A stretch of DNA of 64,000 bases from Paenibacillus thalictri (GTDB lineage: Bacteria > Bacillota > Bacilli > Paenibacillales > NBRC-103111). The DNA lies in assembly GCF_004307995.1 (NCBI RefSeq), contig NZ_SIRE01000012.1, positions 62,001-126,000 on the forward strand, in the 5' to 3' direction. Both the position numbers and the translations under genes were made by a program. This document shows positions 43,282 through 51,542 of this stretch, piece by piece. The first letter of the stretch is position 1, and each line of letters begins with the position of its first letter. Under the pieces are notes generated by a model, which was not told where the DNA came from, ran no database searches, and worked only from the letters and a program-made list of their open reading frames with translations.

Positions 43282-45000
43282 ATGAATCTCATATCCAAAA
43301 CGCTGATTCTCATAGCGATGCTGCTGATTCCGGTCATTGCGTTGTACATGTATTCCAACGAGCAGAGCATCGCCGTTATCGAAGATCAGATCAATACGGC
43401 GAACCAGGACCGGCTGGCGCGGTTCCTGAATGAAATCGAGAGCACGCTGAATCAGGTGTCCAACTACTCGAACATCATTACGAAGGACCCTGACTTTGCC
43501 AAGCTGGCCAGAAACGCTTCTTCGATCGACAGATACGATTACTCGGTACTTTCCGAGACCGCCGAATGGAAACTCGGTTTGTTCAGTTTGTCGACAGACT
43601 GGATGAGCCGCATCAATTTGTATTTCCCCGCTACCGGCCGAGCCGTTTCTTCCCATTCCACGGTCGTCTATGACGAAAATTACTTGCAGCAGCATCTGAA
43701 CCCACATTGGACCTTCCGCAACGTAACGATTAACGGGATCGACAAGCGTACGTTTACCCGGTATTTTGTCGAGCCGTATACAGGCATTTCCAATTTGCGG
43801 GACGCGTCTATCATCGTGGAGTTCGACCTGATGGAAGACAATATCGTTCGTCTGCTCGATCAGTTCAAATCCAAGGGAAATAACGATCCATTCTTATATA
43901 AAGCGCCCGATCAATATGTGCTGAACCACTCATCCGATGAACGTATGGCTAGGCGCATCATCGCTTCTTACGACATTGCCGCCAATTCTGCCACCAAAAA
44001 CCACGACGTCATACGCCTTGACGATAAAAAGGTGCTGATCTATTTTCTCGGCTCGGCCAATCTCGGCTGGACCTTGATCGATTATGTGCCGTTGGAGGAC
44101 ATTGTCGCTCCGATGACCAAAAGCCGGTATTTGTTTTATGCCACGGTCCCGCTGCTGCTGTTGCTTGGTATCGGAGCGGCGATTATTTTATATACGCATG
44201 TGCAAGTACCGGTCAATATGCTCATGGAAAACGTATCAAAGCTGACACAGGGCAACTTCTCCACACGGATAACCTCCAAAGCCAATCAGGAATTCGCACC
44301 GCTGATCGGACAATTTAACGAAATGGCTGCGCGTATCCAGCATTTGGTCGAGAAAGTATATCTGGAGGAAATCCGCGCCAAAGAAGCGATCATGAAGCAG
44401 CTCCAATCGCAAATCAATCCGCACTTCCTGTACAACTGCCTTGCTTATATCGTCAGCATGGCGAAGCTGAACCGGCCGCAGCCTATCGTTCCGATGGCCT
44501 ACAGCTTGGCCGATTATTTTAAATATACGACGCGTAATGTGGCTATGATGACGACCGTGCGGGAAGAGCTTGATTTTGTCTCATCTTATATCGATATCAT
44601 GAATTACCAGTTGGACAAGTTCCATTACACGATAGATATCCCTCCTTCGCTGGAAAAACAATGGATTCCCCGGCTGCTCGTGCAGCCTGTCGTAGAAAAT
44701 GCGATCGTTCACGGTTTAGAATCGAAACCTGAAGGGGGCGGCATCCGGATCATCGGTTCGGAAGAGCACGACTGGTGCTCGCTTTCGGTGGAAGACGACG
44801 GGATCGGAATGCCCGAGGCGGAGCGGAATGCGCTGAATGCTCGTTTGAAGGAAAGTGACGCAGGCGGCGACAGCTTTGGCTTGTGGAACGTAAGCCAGCG
44901 GCTGCGCTACCAATTCGGCGAGCAGTCCGGGGTAACGGTCGAGGCCTCGCCGTCGGGAGGGCTTAAGGTCGTGCTGCGCTGGCGCAAAATGCAATCGTAA
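43282..45000 (+). CDS. YesM-type sensor histidine kinase (572 aa)
   Basis: A membrane kinase of the YesM/LytS class. Helix 1 (residues 5-22), extracellular sensor (25-275), helix 2 (about 278-302), HAMP (303-355), phosphorylation motif QINPHFLYNCLAYI near residue 377, and the ATPase domain with PVVENAIVHGLE, DDGIGMPE and GDSFGLWNVSQRL. The usual partner of such kinases is a YesN regulator with an AraC domain; here the next gene is instead a receiver-kinase hybrid. It diverges from the dockerin-protein operon, so it may sense something at that surface. No good ribosome site before the ATG. Confidence 0.9.
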   Translation: MNLISKTLILIAMLLIPVIALYMYSNEQSIAVIEDQINTANQDRLARFLNEIESTLNQVSNYSNIITKDPDFAKLARNASSIDRYDYSVLSETAEWKLGLFSLSTDWMSRINLYFPATGRAVSSHSTVVYDENYLQQHLNPHWTFRNVTINGIDKRTFTRYFVEPYTGISNLRDASIIVEFDLMEDNIVRLLDQFKSKGNNDPFLYKAPDQYVLNHSSDERMARRIIASYDIAANSATKNHDVIRLDDKKVLIYFLGSANLGWTLIDYVPLEDIVAPMTKSRYLFYATVPLLLLLGIGAAIILYTHVQVPVNMLMENVSKLTQGNFSTRITSKANQEFAPLIGQFNEMAARIQHLVEKVYLEEIRAKEAIMKQLQSQINPHFLYNCLAYIVSMAKLNRPQPIVPMAYSLADYFKYTTRNVAMMTTVREELDFVSSYIDIMNYQLDKFHYTIDIPPSLEKQWIPRLLVQPVVENAIVHGLESKPEGGGIRIIGSEEHDWCSLSVEDDGIGMPEAERNALNARLKESDAGGDSFGLWNVSQRLRYQFGEQSGVTVEASPSGGLKVVLRWRKMQS

Positions 45001-45013
45001 AGGTGTGGTCCGC

Positions 45014-46090
45014 ATGTTCTCAATGCTGTTGGTCGACGATCATAAACATCTCGTGGAAAGCATGGCTCAGACGATACCATGGGATCAGTTCGAAATCATC
45101 CATGTCTATACGGCATATTCCAGCGAACAAGCTTTGGACATCATGACTGCTCATGAAGTCCATATTCTTGTCACCGATATTCGCATGCCGGGCATTTCCG
45201 GCCTCGAGCTGATCCAGCAGGCGCGGGAGCTTGCCCCCGGCATCAACTGCATCCTGTTGACCGGGTATGCCCAATTCGAATATGCCAATCAGGCGATCAA
45301 GCTGCAAGCTATCGATTATTTGGTCAAACCGGTCCGCGATGAGGAGCTGATTCGTTCAGTGAGGGGCATTACGGAGAAACTCAAGCTTCGGCTGCAGGAG
45401 CAAGCTGAATTGCAGCGGCTTCAGGAGACGCTGGACCGGCAGGTGCCGCAGCTGCGAGCCGACCTGCTAGCAGCCAAAGCCGACGCGGAGCTGTTCGTTC
45501 TGGAGGAACGCGAGCGCATCGCGGAGGACATCCACGACATCGTAGGGCATACGCTCACCACCACGCTTGTGCAGATGGAAGCGGCCCGGCTGCTGCTCGC
45601 CAGAAACGAGCAAGAGGGCATGCAGCGGCTTGAAAAATCGCAGCAGCTCGTGCGCAAAAGTTTAAGCGACATTCGCGAAGCGGTCAGCCTGCTGAAGCAT
45701 CCGGAGCAGACGCTCGACCTGCAGTGCGAGCTCCTAGACATTGCGGCCGAAGCGGAGCGTATCGCGGACATTTCCATTCACAGCGAGTTGGAGCTCGCTG
45801 CCCCCGTCACCGATGCCGACTGCCGCAAAGTCGTCTGCCATGCGCTGCTGGAAGGCATTACGAACGGTATCCGCCACGGCGGCAGCCGTATTTTCCGCAT
45901 GCGACTGAATGAGCAGAAGGGCAAACTCATCTTCTCCTTATGGAACAACGGAACGCCTTATCGCGAAACAGCTCCCGGGTTCGGCCTCAGTACGATGCAG
46001 GAACGGGTGAACCGGCTGGGCGGAACGATGCGGCTGGCGGCATGCGAGGAGCCCCCGGGTACCCTGCTGGAGCTGCATATTCCGCTTTGA
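45014..46090 (+). CDS. Receiver domain fused to HisKA_3 histidine kinase (358 aa)
   Basis: The receiver domain (1-125) is YesN-like, with an acidic pair (VDDHKH), phosphoacceptor Asp55 (VTDIRMPG) and KP at about 105. A coiled-coil follows (125-170). Then comes a complete NarX/LiaS-type kinase: H-box ERERIAEDIHDIVGHTLT with His near 173, N-box EGITNGIRH, WNNG and GFGLSTMQERV. No DNA-binding or membrane domain. ATG 45014 is chosen with AAGGTG 8 bases upstream. The kinase motifs look intact. It probably receives phosphate from the upstream YesM-type kinase and regulates or phosphorylates a regulator encoded elsewhere. Confidence 0.85.
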   Translation: MFSMLLVDDHKHLVESMAQTIPWDQFEIIHVYTAYSSEQALDIMTAHEVHILVTDIRMPGISGLELIQQARELAPGINCILLTGYAQFEYANQAIKLQAIDYLVKPVRDEELIRSVRGITEKLKLRLQEQAELQRLQETLDRQVPQLRADLLAAKADAELFVLEERERIAEDIHDIVGHTLTTTLVQMEAARLLLARNEQEGMQRLEKSQQLVRKSLSDIREAVSLLKHPEQTLDLQCELLDIAAEAERIADISIHSELELAAPVTDADCRKVVCHALLEGITNGIRHGGSRIFRMRLNEQKGKLIFSLWNNGTPYRETAPGFGLSTMQERVNRLGGTMRLAACEEPPGTLLELHIPL

Positions 46091-46116
46091 ACAAAATGAT
46101 GAAAGAACGAGAGATC

Positions 46117-47757
46117 ATGAAACACTTATGGATAAAAATAACGCTGGCAGCCGTGGCCGCTATCGGGGTATTGTTTTTCTTCCGCACGTCCGGATTGCCT
46201 TCAGAGGATACAGGTAAGGGGGAGGCGCCCGCACCACACGCAGACAAATTCGATCCGCCCGTCGTCATTACGACGGCTAAAGCGATGCATCATTATGGCA
46301 AGCTGCGATTTGGCGATACGACGGAAAACAACCCGATTACGCGATGGGCCAGGGATCGGCTCGGCATCATTCAAACGAATAAATGGATCGTCACCGATCA
46401 GAACGAAGCGATGGCCACCCGCGTCAAGCTGGCGTTATCCAGCGGCGAAGAACTGCCCGACGTGCTGTTTCTGACCAACCACGAAATTCCCGAGCTGCTT
46501 GACGATCTGGTCGCATCAGACCGCGTCATGAACGTGGAGGACGCGTTTGCTAAGTATGCCCCTCCCCGCGTCAAGGAAGCCTTCGAGCAGAACCCGGATG
46601 TGTGGAAAACCGTAACGCTTTACGGCAAACGATGGGGCCTGCCGCAAATTTCCGACGGCAAAGTCGGAGACCCGATATTATGGATTCGCCAGGACTGGCT
46701 GGACCGTCTCCACCTGCAGGCTCCCGCCACGCTGGACGAGCTGGAGGCGCTGCTCGATGCGTTCACCAACGGCGATCCCGACGGCAACGGCAAACGCGAT
46801 ACGGTCGGGCTGGCGCTCGCCGGCAAAAATTCGCTGAACAGCTGGATGGGCGATGCCAGCTTCCTGTTTGGCGCCTACGGCGAGCAGCCGTACCAGTGGA
46901 ACCGCGGGCAGGATGGCAGGCTCACTTACGGCTCCATACAGCCGACCGTCAAGACGGCGCTGATCCGTCTGGCCGACTGGTACCGCAAAGGGTATCTCGA
47001 CCCCGACTTCGGCACACACGATGAGCAGAAAGCGGCTGCGCTGTTTGCGGAAGGCAGGGCCGGCATCGTATCCGGTCCCGGATGGATGGGCGGCTGGCCG
47101 CTTGGGGAGTCAATTCCGGCCAAGGAAGGAGCGGTATTTAAACCGTATCCTTACCCAGCAGGACCAGATGGCAAAATCGGCCGCATCGGTTCCAGGCCTT
47201 CTTATGGAAGTTATTTTTTCCGCAAAGGCTTCGAACGGATGGACGCGGTATTTGCTTATTGGGATCAGATGCTTGGCCATGCGCTAGAAGATCTTGATTC
47301 CGATTTCGCTATCGGTTTCGGAGAAGGCTACGACTATATACACAAGGACGGTCAAGTCGTCTACGATTTCCCGGACGTGACAAGCACCATCTCCGACTAT
47401 TTGCTGTTTGCCCCCGGCAGCCCGCCGAACCCCGTGCACGAAAGCATTGAAAGCCGTGTTTTTCGCGGCCATATTCAAAACGTATACGAGCAAAAGCTCG
47501 CTTCCACGGCCTCCCGGCTTTATTTAGAGGGTCGCATCGTCGGCGATATGCAGTTGAAGTATGCCCAGAAGAACGAATTTATCGGGCCCGATACGCCCAC
47601 CATGAGCACGCAGTGGCCGCTGCTGACCAAGCTGGAAAAAGAAACGTTCCTGAAAATCGTGTATGGCAAAACCGCTGCCGATTCGTTTGACGAGTTTATC
47701 CGATTATGGACCGAATACGGCGGCGGTCAAATTACCGAAGAAGTCAACAATCAGTAA
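46117..47757 (+). CDS. Membrane-anchored extracellular solute-binding protein (546 aa)
   Basis: A family 1 solute-binding fold of the LplA/YtcQ kind (long oligosaccharide-binding proteins): WIRQDWLDRLHLQAPATLDELEALLDAF, a calcium-loop-like DPDGNGKRD, and the C-terminal FLKIVYGKTAADSFDEF. The N-terminus has one hydrophobic segment (7-24) but no lipobox cysteine, so it is probably held by an uncleaved anchor. No permease genes are nearby. It follows the two kinase genes closely. A sensory rather than transport role, presenting bound ligand to the YesM-type kinase, is inferred. In-frame ATGs at 46096 and 46099 are alternatives. Confidence 0.8.
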   Translation: MKHLWIKITLAAVAAIGVLFFFRTSGLPSEDTGKGEAPAPHADKFDPPVVITTAKAMHHYGKLRFGDTTENNPITRWARDRLGIIQTNKWIVTDQNEAMATRVKLALSSGEELPDVLFLTNHEIPELLDDLVASDRVMNVEDAFAKYAPPRVKEAFEQNPDVWKTVTLYGKRWGLPQISDGKVGDPILWIRQDWLDRLHLQAPATLDELEALLDAFTNGDPDGNGKRDTVGLALAGKNSLNSWMGDASFLFGAYGEQPYQWNRGQDGRLTYGSIQPTVKTALIRLADWYRKGYLDPDFGTHDEQKAAALFAEGRAGIVSGPGWMGGWPLGESIPAKEGAVFKPYPYPAGPDGKIGRIGSRPSYGSYFFRKGFERMDAVFAYWDQMLGHALEDLDSDFAIGFGEGYDYIHKDGQVVYDFPDVTSTISDYLLFAPGSPPNPVHESIESRVFRGHIQNVYEQKLASTASRLYLEGRIVGDMQLKYAQKNEFIGPDTPTMSTQWPLLTKLEKETFLKIVYGKTAADSFDEFIRLWTEYGGGQITEEVNNQ

Positions 47758-47798
47758 ACTGGAGTCTTCGCATAACATTGAAACATCCCGGCAGGAAC

Positions 47799-47897
47799 AA
47801 AAAGGACCACAATCTCCATGGATAGCGGTGAACTACCCGCCAATTGCTGGGTACAACCTAACAATTGGCGGGTAGTTCATGGAGACGAGGTCCTTTT
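47799..47897. terminator. Long bidirectional terminator between convergent genes
   Basis: An 18-bp perfect stem (TGAACTACCCGCCAATTG, 47829-47846, with its complement at 47862-47879) is extended by CTCCATG/TGGAG and by AAAAAGGACC (47799-47808) pairing with GGTCCTTTTT (47888-47897). The A run and T run make it work in both directions. Confidence 0.85.
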
Positions 47898-48034
47898 TCT
47901 CGAACGAATTCAGCTTCGCAAATTGGGGATCCCGTAAGCGCCATCCTTGCGAACCCGTTTCTAATGCGACTGCTTATACGATTTCCCTGTGGGGGCAGCC
48001 TCCGGATTGCAGTTCACATTTGCTTGGCTGCGGT

Positions 48035-48481
48035 TTAAGAGGCCATCTCCTCCAGCACCTTGCCCAGCCGGTCAAAGTTCTGCTCATTGCCTTCGACGCA
48101 AATGGTTTTGACTTTCTCGAAATCCTTGGTGTCCCTGAAACTCTGGCGGAAGGTAAGCGCGGTGCGGCCGTTTTGTTCCTCAAAGGTAGCGGTTATCCGG
48201 AAGTGGTGGCCGGACAGATGGTCCAGCACAATCCGCTCCGACGGCACGATCTCTACAAAAACGCTATGATTCGGATAATCGGCGCCGTTTGGCCCATGCA
48301 TCGTAAATTTCCATGTGCCTCCCGGGCTAATATCGATTTCGTGAAACGTATTTGTGAATCCGTGAGGTCCCCACCATTGAGCCAACAAGTCGGGGGTTGT
48401 CCAAGCTTGAAACACCCGTTCTCGCGGAGCGTCAAATTCGCGAAATGAAATGATTTCATTGTTGCCCACGGTTGCCGTCAC
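48035..48481 (-). CDS. SRPBCC/AHSA1-domain protein (148 aa)
   Basis: A single helix-grip START/AHSA1 domain. Marks are FDAPRERVFQAWTTPDLLAQWWGPHGFT at the N-terminus and TWKFTMHGPNGADYPNHSVFVEIVP in the middle. These proteins bind hydrophobic ligands; the exact role is unknown. It is third in a MerR-SRPBCC-SRPBCC operon and overlaps the previous gene by 4 bases. The product probably responds to the same inducer as the regulator. Confidence 0.88.
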   Translation of the reverse strand: MTATVGNNEIISFREFDAPRERVFQAWTTPDLLAQWWGPHGFTNTFHEIDISPGGTWKFTMHGPNGADYPNHSVFVEIVPSERIVLDHLSGHHFRITATFEEQNGRTALTFRQSFRDTKDFEKVKTICVEGNEQNFDRLGKVLEEMAS

Positions 48482-48927
48482 GCTTCCATCTCCCCTTCCA
48501 GCGATTTTCCTAATGCGTCAAGCATGAGGTTCGTGCCGTGTTCGCGGATTTCCGGCGTATCAAGCCCATCGAAGAAAGCGGCTTGCTCGGTGAAAATCAG
48601 CTTGGTTCCGCCTTCTTGCGGGATCAGCTCGACCGTTGTAATCGAAACCGACATCCGCACATCATTGGAATCAAGCGTATACGTATAAACGATACGCTGC
48701 TCCGACACGATCTCTTGGTAGCAGGCATCGAAAGTAAAAACCGGGCCTTCGGGAGGTCCCCCTTTGCTAAACTCTCTACCGCCAACCCGGAACTCCAAAC
48801 TGTCCGGTTTGGAGAACCACTTCGCTTTGGCGTCCGGATCGGCCCAAGCGTGATAAACCCGCTCCGGTGAAGCGGCATATACCTTCTCAATAACAAAAGT
48901 TGCATGTTTGACAAATCGTTCGTTCAT
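48478..48927 (-). CDS. SRPBCC/AHSA1-domain protein (149 aa)
   Basis: A second AHSA1-type domain (YAASPERVYHAWADPDAKAKWFSKP; SVSITTVELIPQEGGTKLIFTEQ). Paralogous to the next gene but diverged. It overlaps both neighbours by 4 bases (ATGA), so all three are translationally coupled. GGAGG in the regulator's end precedes the ATG. Confidence 0.88.
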   Translation of the reverse strand: MNERFVKHATFVIEKVYAASPERVYHAWADPDAKAKWFSKPDSLEFRVGGREFSKGGPPEGPVFTFDACYQEIVSEQRIVYTYTLDSNDVRMSVSITTVELIPQEGGTKLIFTEQAAFFDGLDTPEIREHGTNLMLDALGKSLEGEMEA

Positions 48928-49430
48928 TTGTTTTCCTCCTTTGGTTTAGGCAATTGTTCGTCTCCATCCAAAAAGCTTCCGAGCATGTCCAAATGACGTT
49001 CCCACCCTGCCTGCCGCTCCATGACGGGCTTCTCAAACTCCATTTTCATCGCTTGCAGCAGTCCGGTGAAATCTTCAACCGACAGCTGCTTGTGCCCTTG
49101 CATCAGCTTGGATACATGCATCAGCTGATCGAGCAGCTTCTGCTGCATTCGCATATGCGCCTTGACCCGCTCCATTTGCAAACGAACGATCTCAAGCGGG
49201 CCAATATGTCCGCCGTCCAGCGCAGACTTGATCTCATCCAAAGACAAACCCAGCTCTTTGAGCGAAACAATTTGATGCAGGCGGGCCAAATCCGCTTCGT
49301 TATATAACCTGTGCCCGGATTCCGTCTGTCCGGATGGAGAGAACAAGCCGATTTGATCGTAGAAACGCAAGGTGCGCACCGTTAATCCCGTCAGTTTGGC
49401 GAGATCCCCGACTTTCCAATGTTTGTTCAT
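48924..49430 (-). CDS. MerR-family transcriptional regulator (168 aa)
   Basis: The N-terminal winged helix is WKVGDLAKLTGLTVRTLRFYDQIGLFSPS, then RLYNEADLARLHQIVSLKELGLSLDEI, followed by a long dimerisation helix and a C-terminal helical part (about 115-168) that may bind ligand. No cysteine pattern for metals. ATG 49430 is chosen with AAAGGG 6 bases upstream. A textbook MerR-type promoter with a dyad in its spacer lies just upstream, so the protein should control its own operon by twisting that promoter. Confidence 0.9.
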   Translation of the reverse strand: MNKHWKVGDLAKLTGLTVRTLRFYDQIGLFSPSGQTESGHRLYNEADLARLHQIVSLKELGLSLDEIKSALDGGHIGPLEIVRLQMERVKAHMRMQQKLLDQLMHVSKLMQGHKQLSVEDFTGLLQAMKMEFEKPVMERQAGWERHLDMLGSFLDGDEQLPKPKEENK

Positions 49431-49472
49431 AACCATCCCTTTCGTAGCCGCTAGCTTTATACCGGTAGCTTT

Positions 49473-49503
49473 ATTATAAAACCTGACGTTACGTAAGGTG
49501 CAA
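49473..49503 (-). promoter_or_regulatory. MerR-type promoter and operator
   Basis: On the minus strand, -35 TTGCAC (49503-49498) and -10 TATAAT (49478-49473) are 19 bases apart, the overlong spacing that MerR proteins correct. The dyad ACCTGACGTTACGTAAGGT (49481-49499, plus strand) fills the spacer, with 8 of 9 positions matching between arms. Confidence 0.85.
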
Positions 49504-49739
49504 GCATTAAAATATTTTTTCTCATTATTTATTGTCTATATACACCGGGCTTTATGGCTTATAAGGGGGAGAAAGATGGAGAAATAAGGGTAATTCCACG
49601 ATATGGCGGAGGGAAGGAACAACTATGTCCGTCCCAAGGAACATAGTTCCTCAGGGCGGACATGTGTATCTTTCATATCTTACAGATAGCCCGATTCCCT
49701 AGTATGAACGGGGAAGCGCTTCGTTATGACCGGAATTTA
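49504..49739. repeat. Intergenic region with two overlapping inverted repeats
   Basis: Two mutually exclusive hairpins share bases: ACTATGT (49622-49628) with ACATAGT (49641-49647), and ATGTCCGTCCC (49625-49635) with GGGCGGACAT (49654-49663). They lie downstream of the minus-strand sugar permease gene and may serve as its transcript end. The rest of the stretch is AT-rich without a gene. Confidence 0.5.
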
Positions 49740-50573
49740 TTACCCTTTCACCGCGCCGGCGGTGATGCCCTGAATAATGTAACGCTGCATCGCCAGGAAG
49801 AAAATAATGATCGGGATCACGGCCATTGTCAAAGCCGCCATGGCCAGATGCCACTCGTTGGTGTACTGTCCGAAATAAACGGAGGATGCGAGCGGAATCG
49901 TTTGATTTTTTTTCGAGCTTAACGTAATGAGCGGCAGCAGGAAGTCGTTCCATATCCACAGCGAGTTGAGAATCGCCACGGTGGTCGTAATCGGCTTGAG
50001 CAGCGGCAGCAAAATCCGGAAGTAAACGCCCACTGTCCCGCTGCCATCGATCAAAGCCGCTTCTTCCAGCTCTCTTGGGATCGATTTAATAAATCCGTGA
50101 TACAGAAACAGTGCAAATGGAACGCCAAAGCCCCAATACATCACGATAATACCGTACAGCGTATTAATCAATTTTAACTCCTGAGCGACCTTGACAAGCG
50201 GGATCATCATCGTTTGGAACGGGATGACCAGCGAAGACAAGATGGCAAGGAAGATGATCTGGCTGGCCAGACCGGGCCTGCGCACCAATTGGAAGGCGGC
50301 TGCCGAACTGACGAACAGGATCCCCCCTACGGAGATAACGGTAATAATCAAAGAGTTCATAAACACGCCGAGAAAGTTAATCTGCTTCCATACGACGGCG
50401 AAATTATTGAACTGAAACACCTGCGGCAGCGCCAATGTGGAGGTCGCCACCTCGTTGTATGTCTTAAACCCGTTGATAAAAGTAATATACAGAGGGACAA
50501 ACACGAGCAGCGCAAGCACAATCATCAATATTTCTATGATCAGCTTGCCGGCGGAATAGCGGTGTTCGCTCAC
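49740..50573 (-). CDS. Sugar ABC permease, MalG type (277 aa)
   Basis: A CUT1 carbohydrate permease with six helices and the EAA loop EEAALIDGSGTVGVYFRILLPLLKP. It ends in the usual GITAGAVKG. GTG start in a GTGA overlap with the MalF-type gene. It pairs with that subunit; the ATPase is not encoded here and is probably a shared MsmX-like protein, as is common in Firmicutes. Confidence 0.93.
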   Translation of the reverse strand: MSEHRYSAGKLIIEILMIVLALLVFVPLYITFINGFKTYNEVATSTLALPQVFQFNNFAVVWKQINFLGVFMNSLIITVISVGGILFVSSAAAFQLVRRPGLASQIIFLAILSSLVIPFQTMMIPLVKVAQELKLINTLYGIIVMYWGFGVPFALFLYHGFIKSIPRELEEAALIDGSGTVGVYFRILLPLLKPITTTVAILNSLWIWNDFLLPLITLSSKKNQTIPLASSVYFGQYTNEWHLAMAALTMAVIPIIIFFLAMQRYIIQGITAGAVKG

Positions 50574-51448
50574 ATCTCCACCTCCCGGCGTTTCATCACG
50601 GCCACCTGCACCAGCGTAATCGAGGCCAGCACAAGGAAAAAGATAACGGACTTGGCCGCAGCGTAGGTAAACAGATTTTTCGTGAAAGCATCCAAATAAA
50701 TGTGGAATGCCAGCGATTCCGTTGTTCCGAACGGCCCGCCTTTGGTCAAAGCGAAGTTCAGATCAAAGCCTTTAAATCCGCTGGAAATCGCCAGGAACAA
50801 GTTAATCGTCATCGCAGGACGGATGAGCGGCAGCACCACATGCCAGAACCGCTTGATCCGCCCGGCGCCGTCAATCTCCGCCGCCTCCAGCATATCCTTC
50901 GGCACGCCCTGCAGCGCCGCTAAATAGATCACCATAAAGTATCCTGCGGAATGCCACACCGTGACGAGAACAAGCGACCAGAAGGCCTGATCGGGCAAGC
51001 TGAGCCAGTTTTTTTGAAACAGGCCCCAGCCCGTCGCTTTTCCGATCTCTCCAAACAAGCGGACAATAATAAACTGCCAAATAAAACCGATAATAACCGA
51101 CCCGATCACATACGGCAGAAAAAACACGGTGCGCAGCATATTGCGAGTTTTCAGCGACATGTTCAGCACCAGAGCCAGAAACAACCCGCATATGTTCAGG
51201 CAGATCGTGGTCGCCAGCACATACTTAAAGGTGAAATAAAACGATTTAAAAAATCCGGTGTCCTGCACGATTTTTTTGTAATTGTCCCATCCGGCGAAGC
51301 GGATGTCGGCGCTGATTCCGTTCCAATCCTGGAACGAATAGATAATGGCCCTCAGAAACGGAACCAAGATGATGATGGTGAAAAAAAATACCGCCGGAGC
51401 CACAAATGCGGAATAGATCAATATTTGCCGGGTTCTCATCTTCGTCAT
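50570..51448 (-). CDS. Sugar ABC permease, MalF type (292 aa)
   Basis: A CUT1 permease with six helices; EAA loop MLEAAEIDGAGRIKRFWHVVLPLIRP. ATG 51448 is preferred because AAAGGAGA lies 6 bases upstream; an ATG at 51469 lies above that site. Middle gene of the binding protein-MalF-MalG set, starting about 95 bases after the binding-protein stop. Confidence 0.93.
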   Translation of the reverse strand: MTKMRTRQILIYSAFVAPAVFFFTIIILVPFLRAIIYSFQDWNGISADIRFAGWDNYKKIVQDTGFFKSFYFTFKYVLATTICLNICGLFLALVLNMSLKTRNMLRTVFFLPYVIGSVIIGFIWQFIIVRLFGEIGKATGWGLFQKNWLSLPDQAFWSLVLVTVWHSAGYFMVIYLAALQGVPKDMLEAAEIDGAGRIKRFWHVVLPLIRPAMTINLFLAISSGFKGFDLNFALTKGGPFGTTESLAFHIYLDAFTKNLFTYAAAKSVIFFLVLASITLVQVAVMKRREVEM

Positions 51449-51542
51449 GGGCTTCTCCTTTCCTTTCATGGCGGGAGTGGATAAACAATCGGTGCACGGC
51501 TTCGGATCAGAGAGCCATGCACCGCGTCATGTTTGGGAAAGG

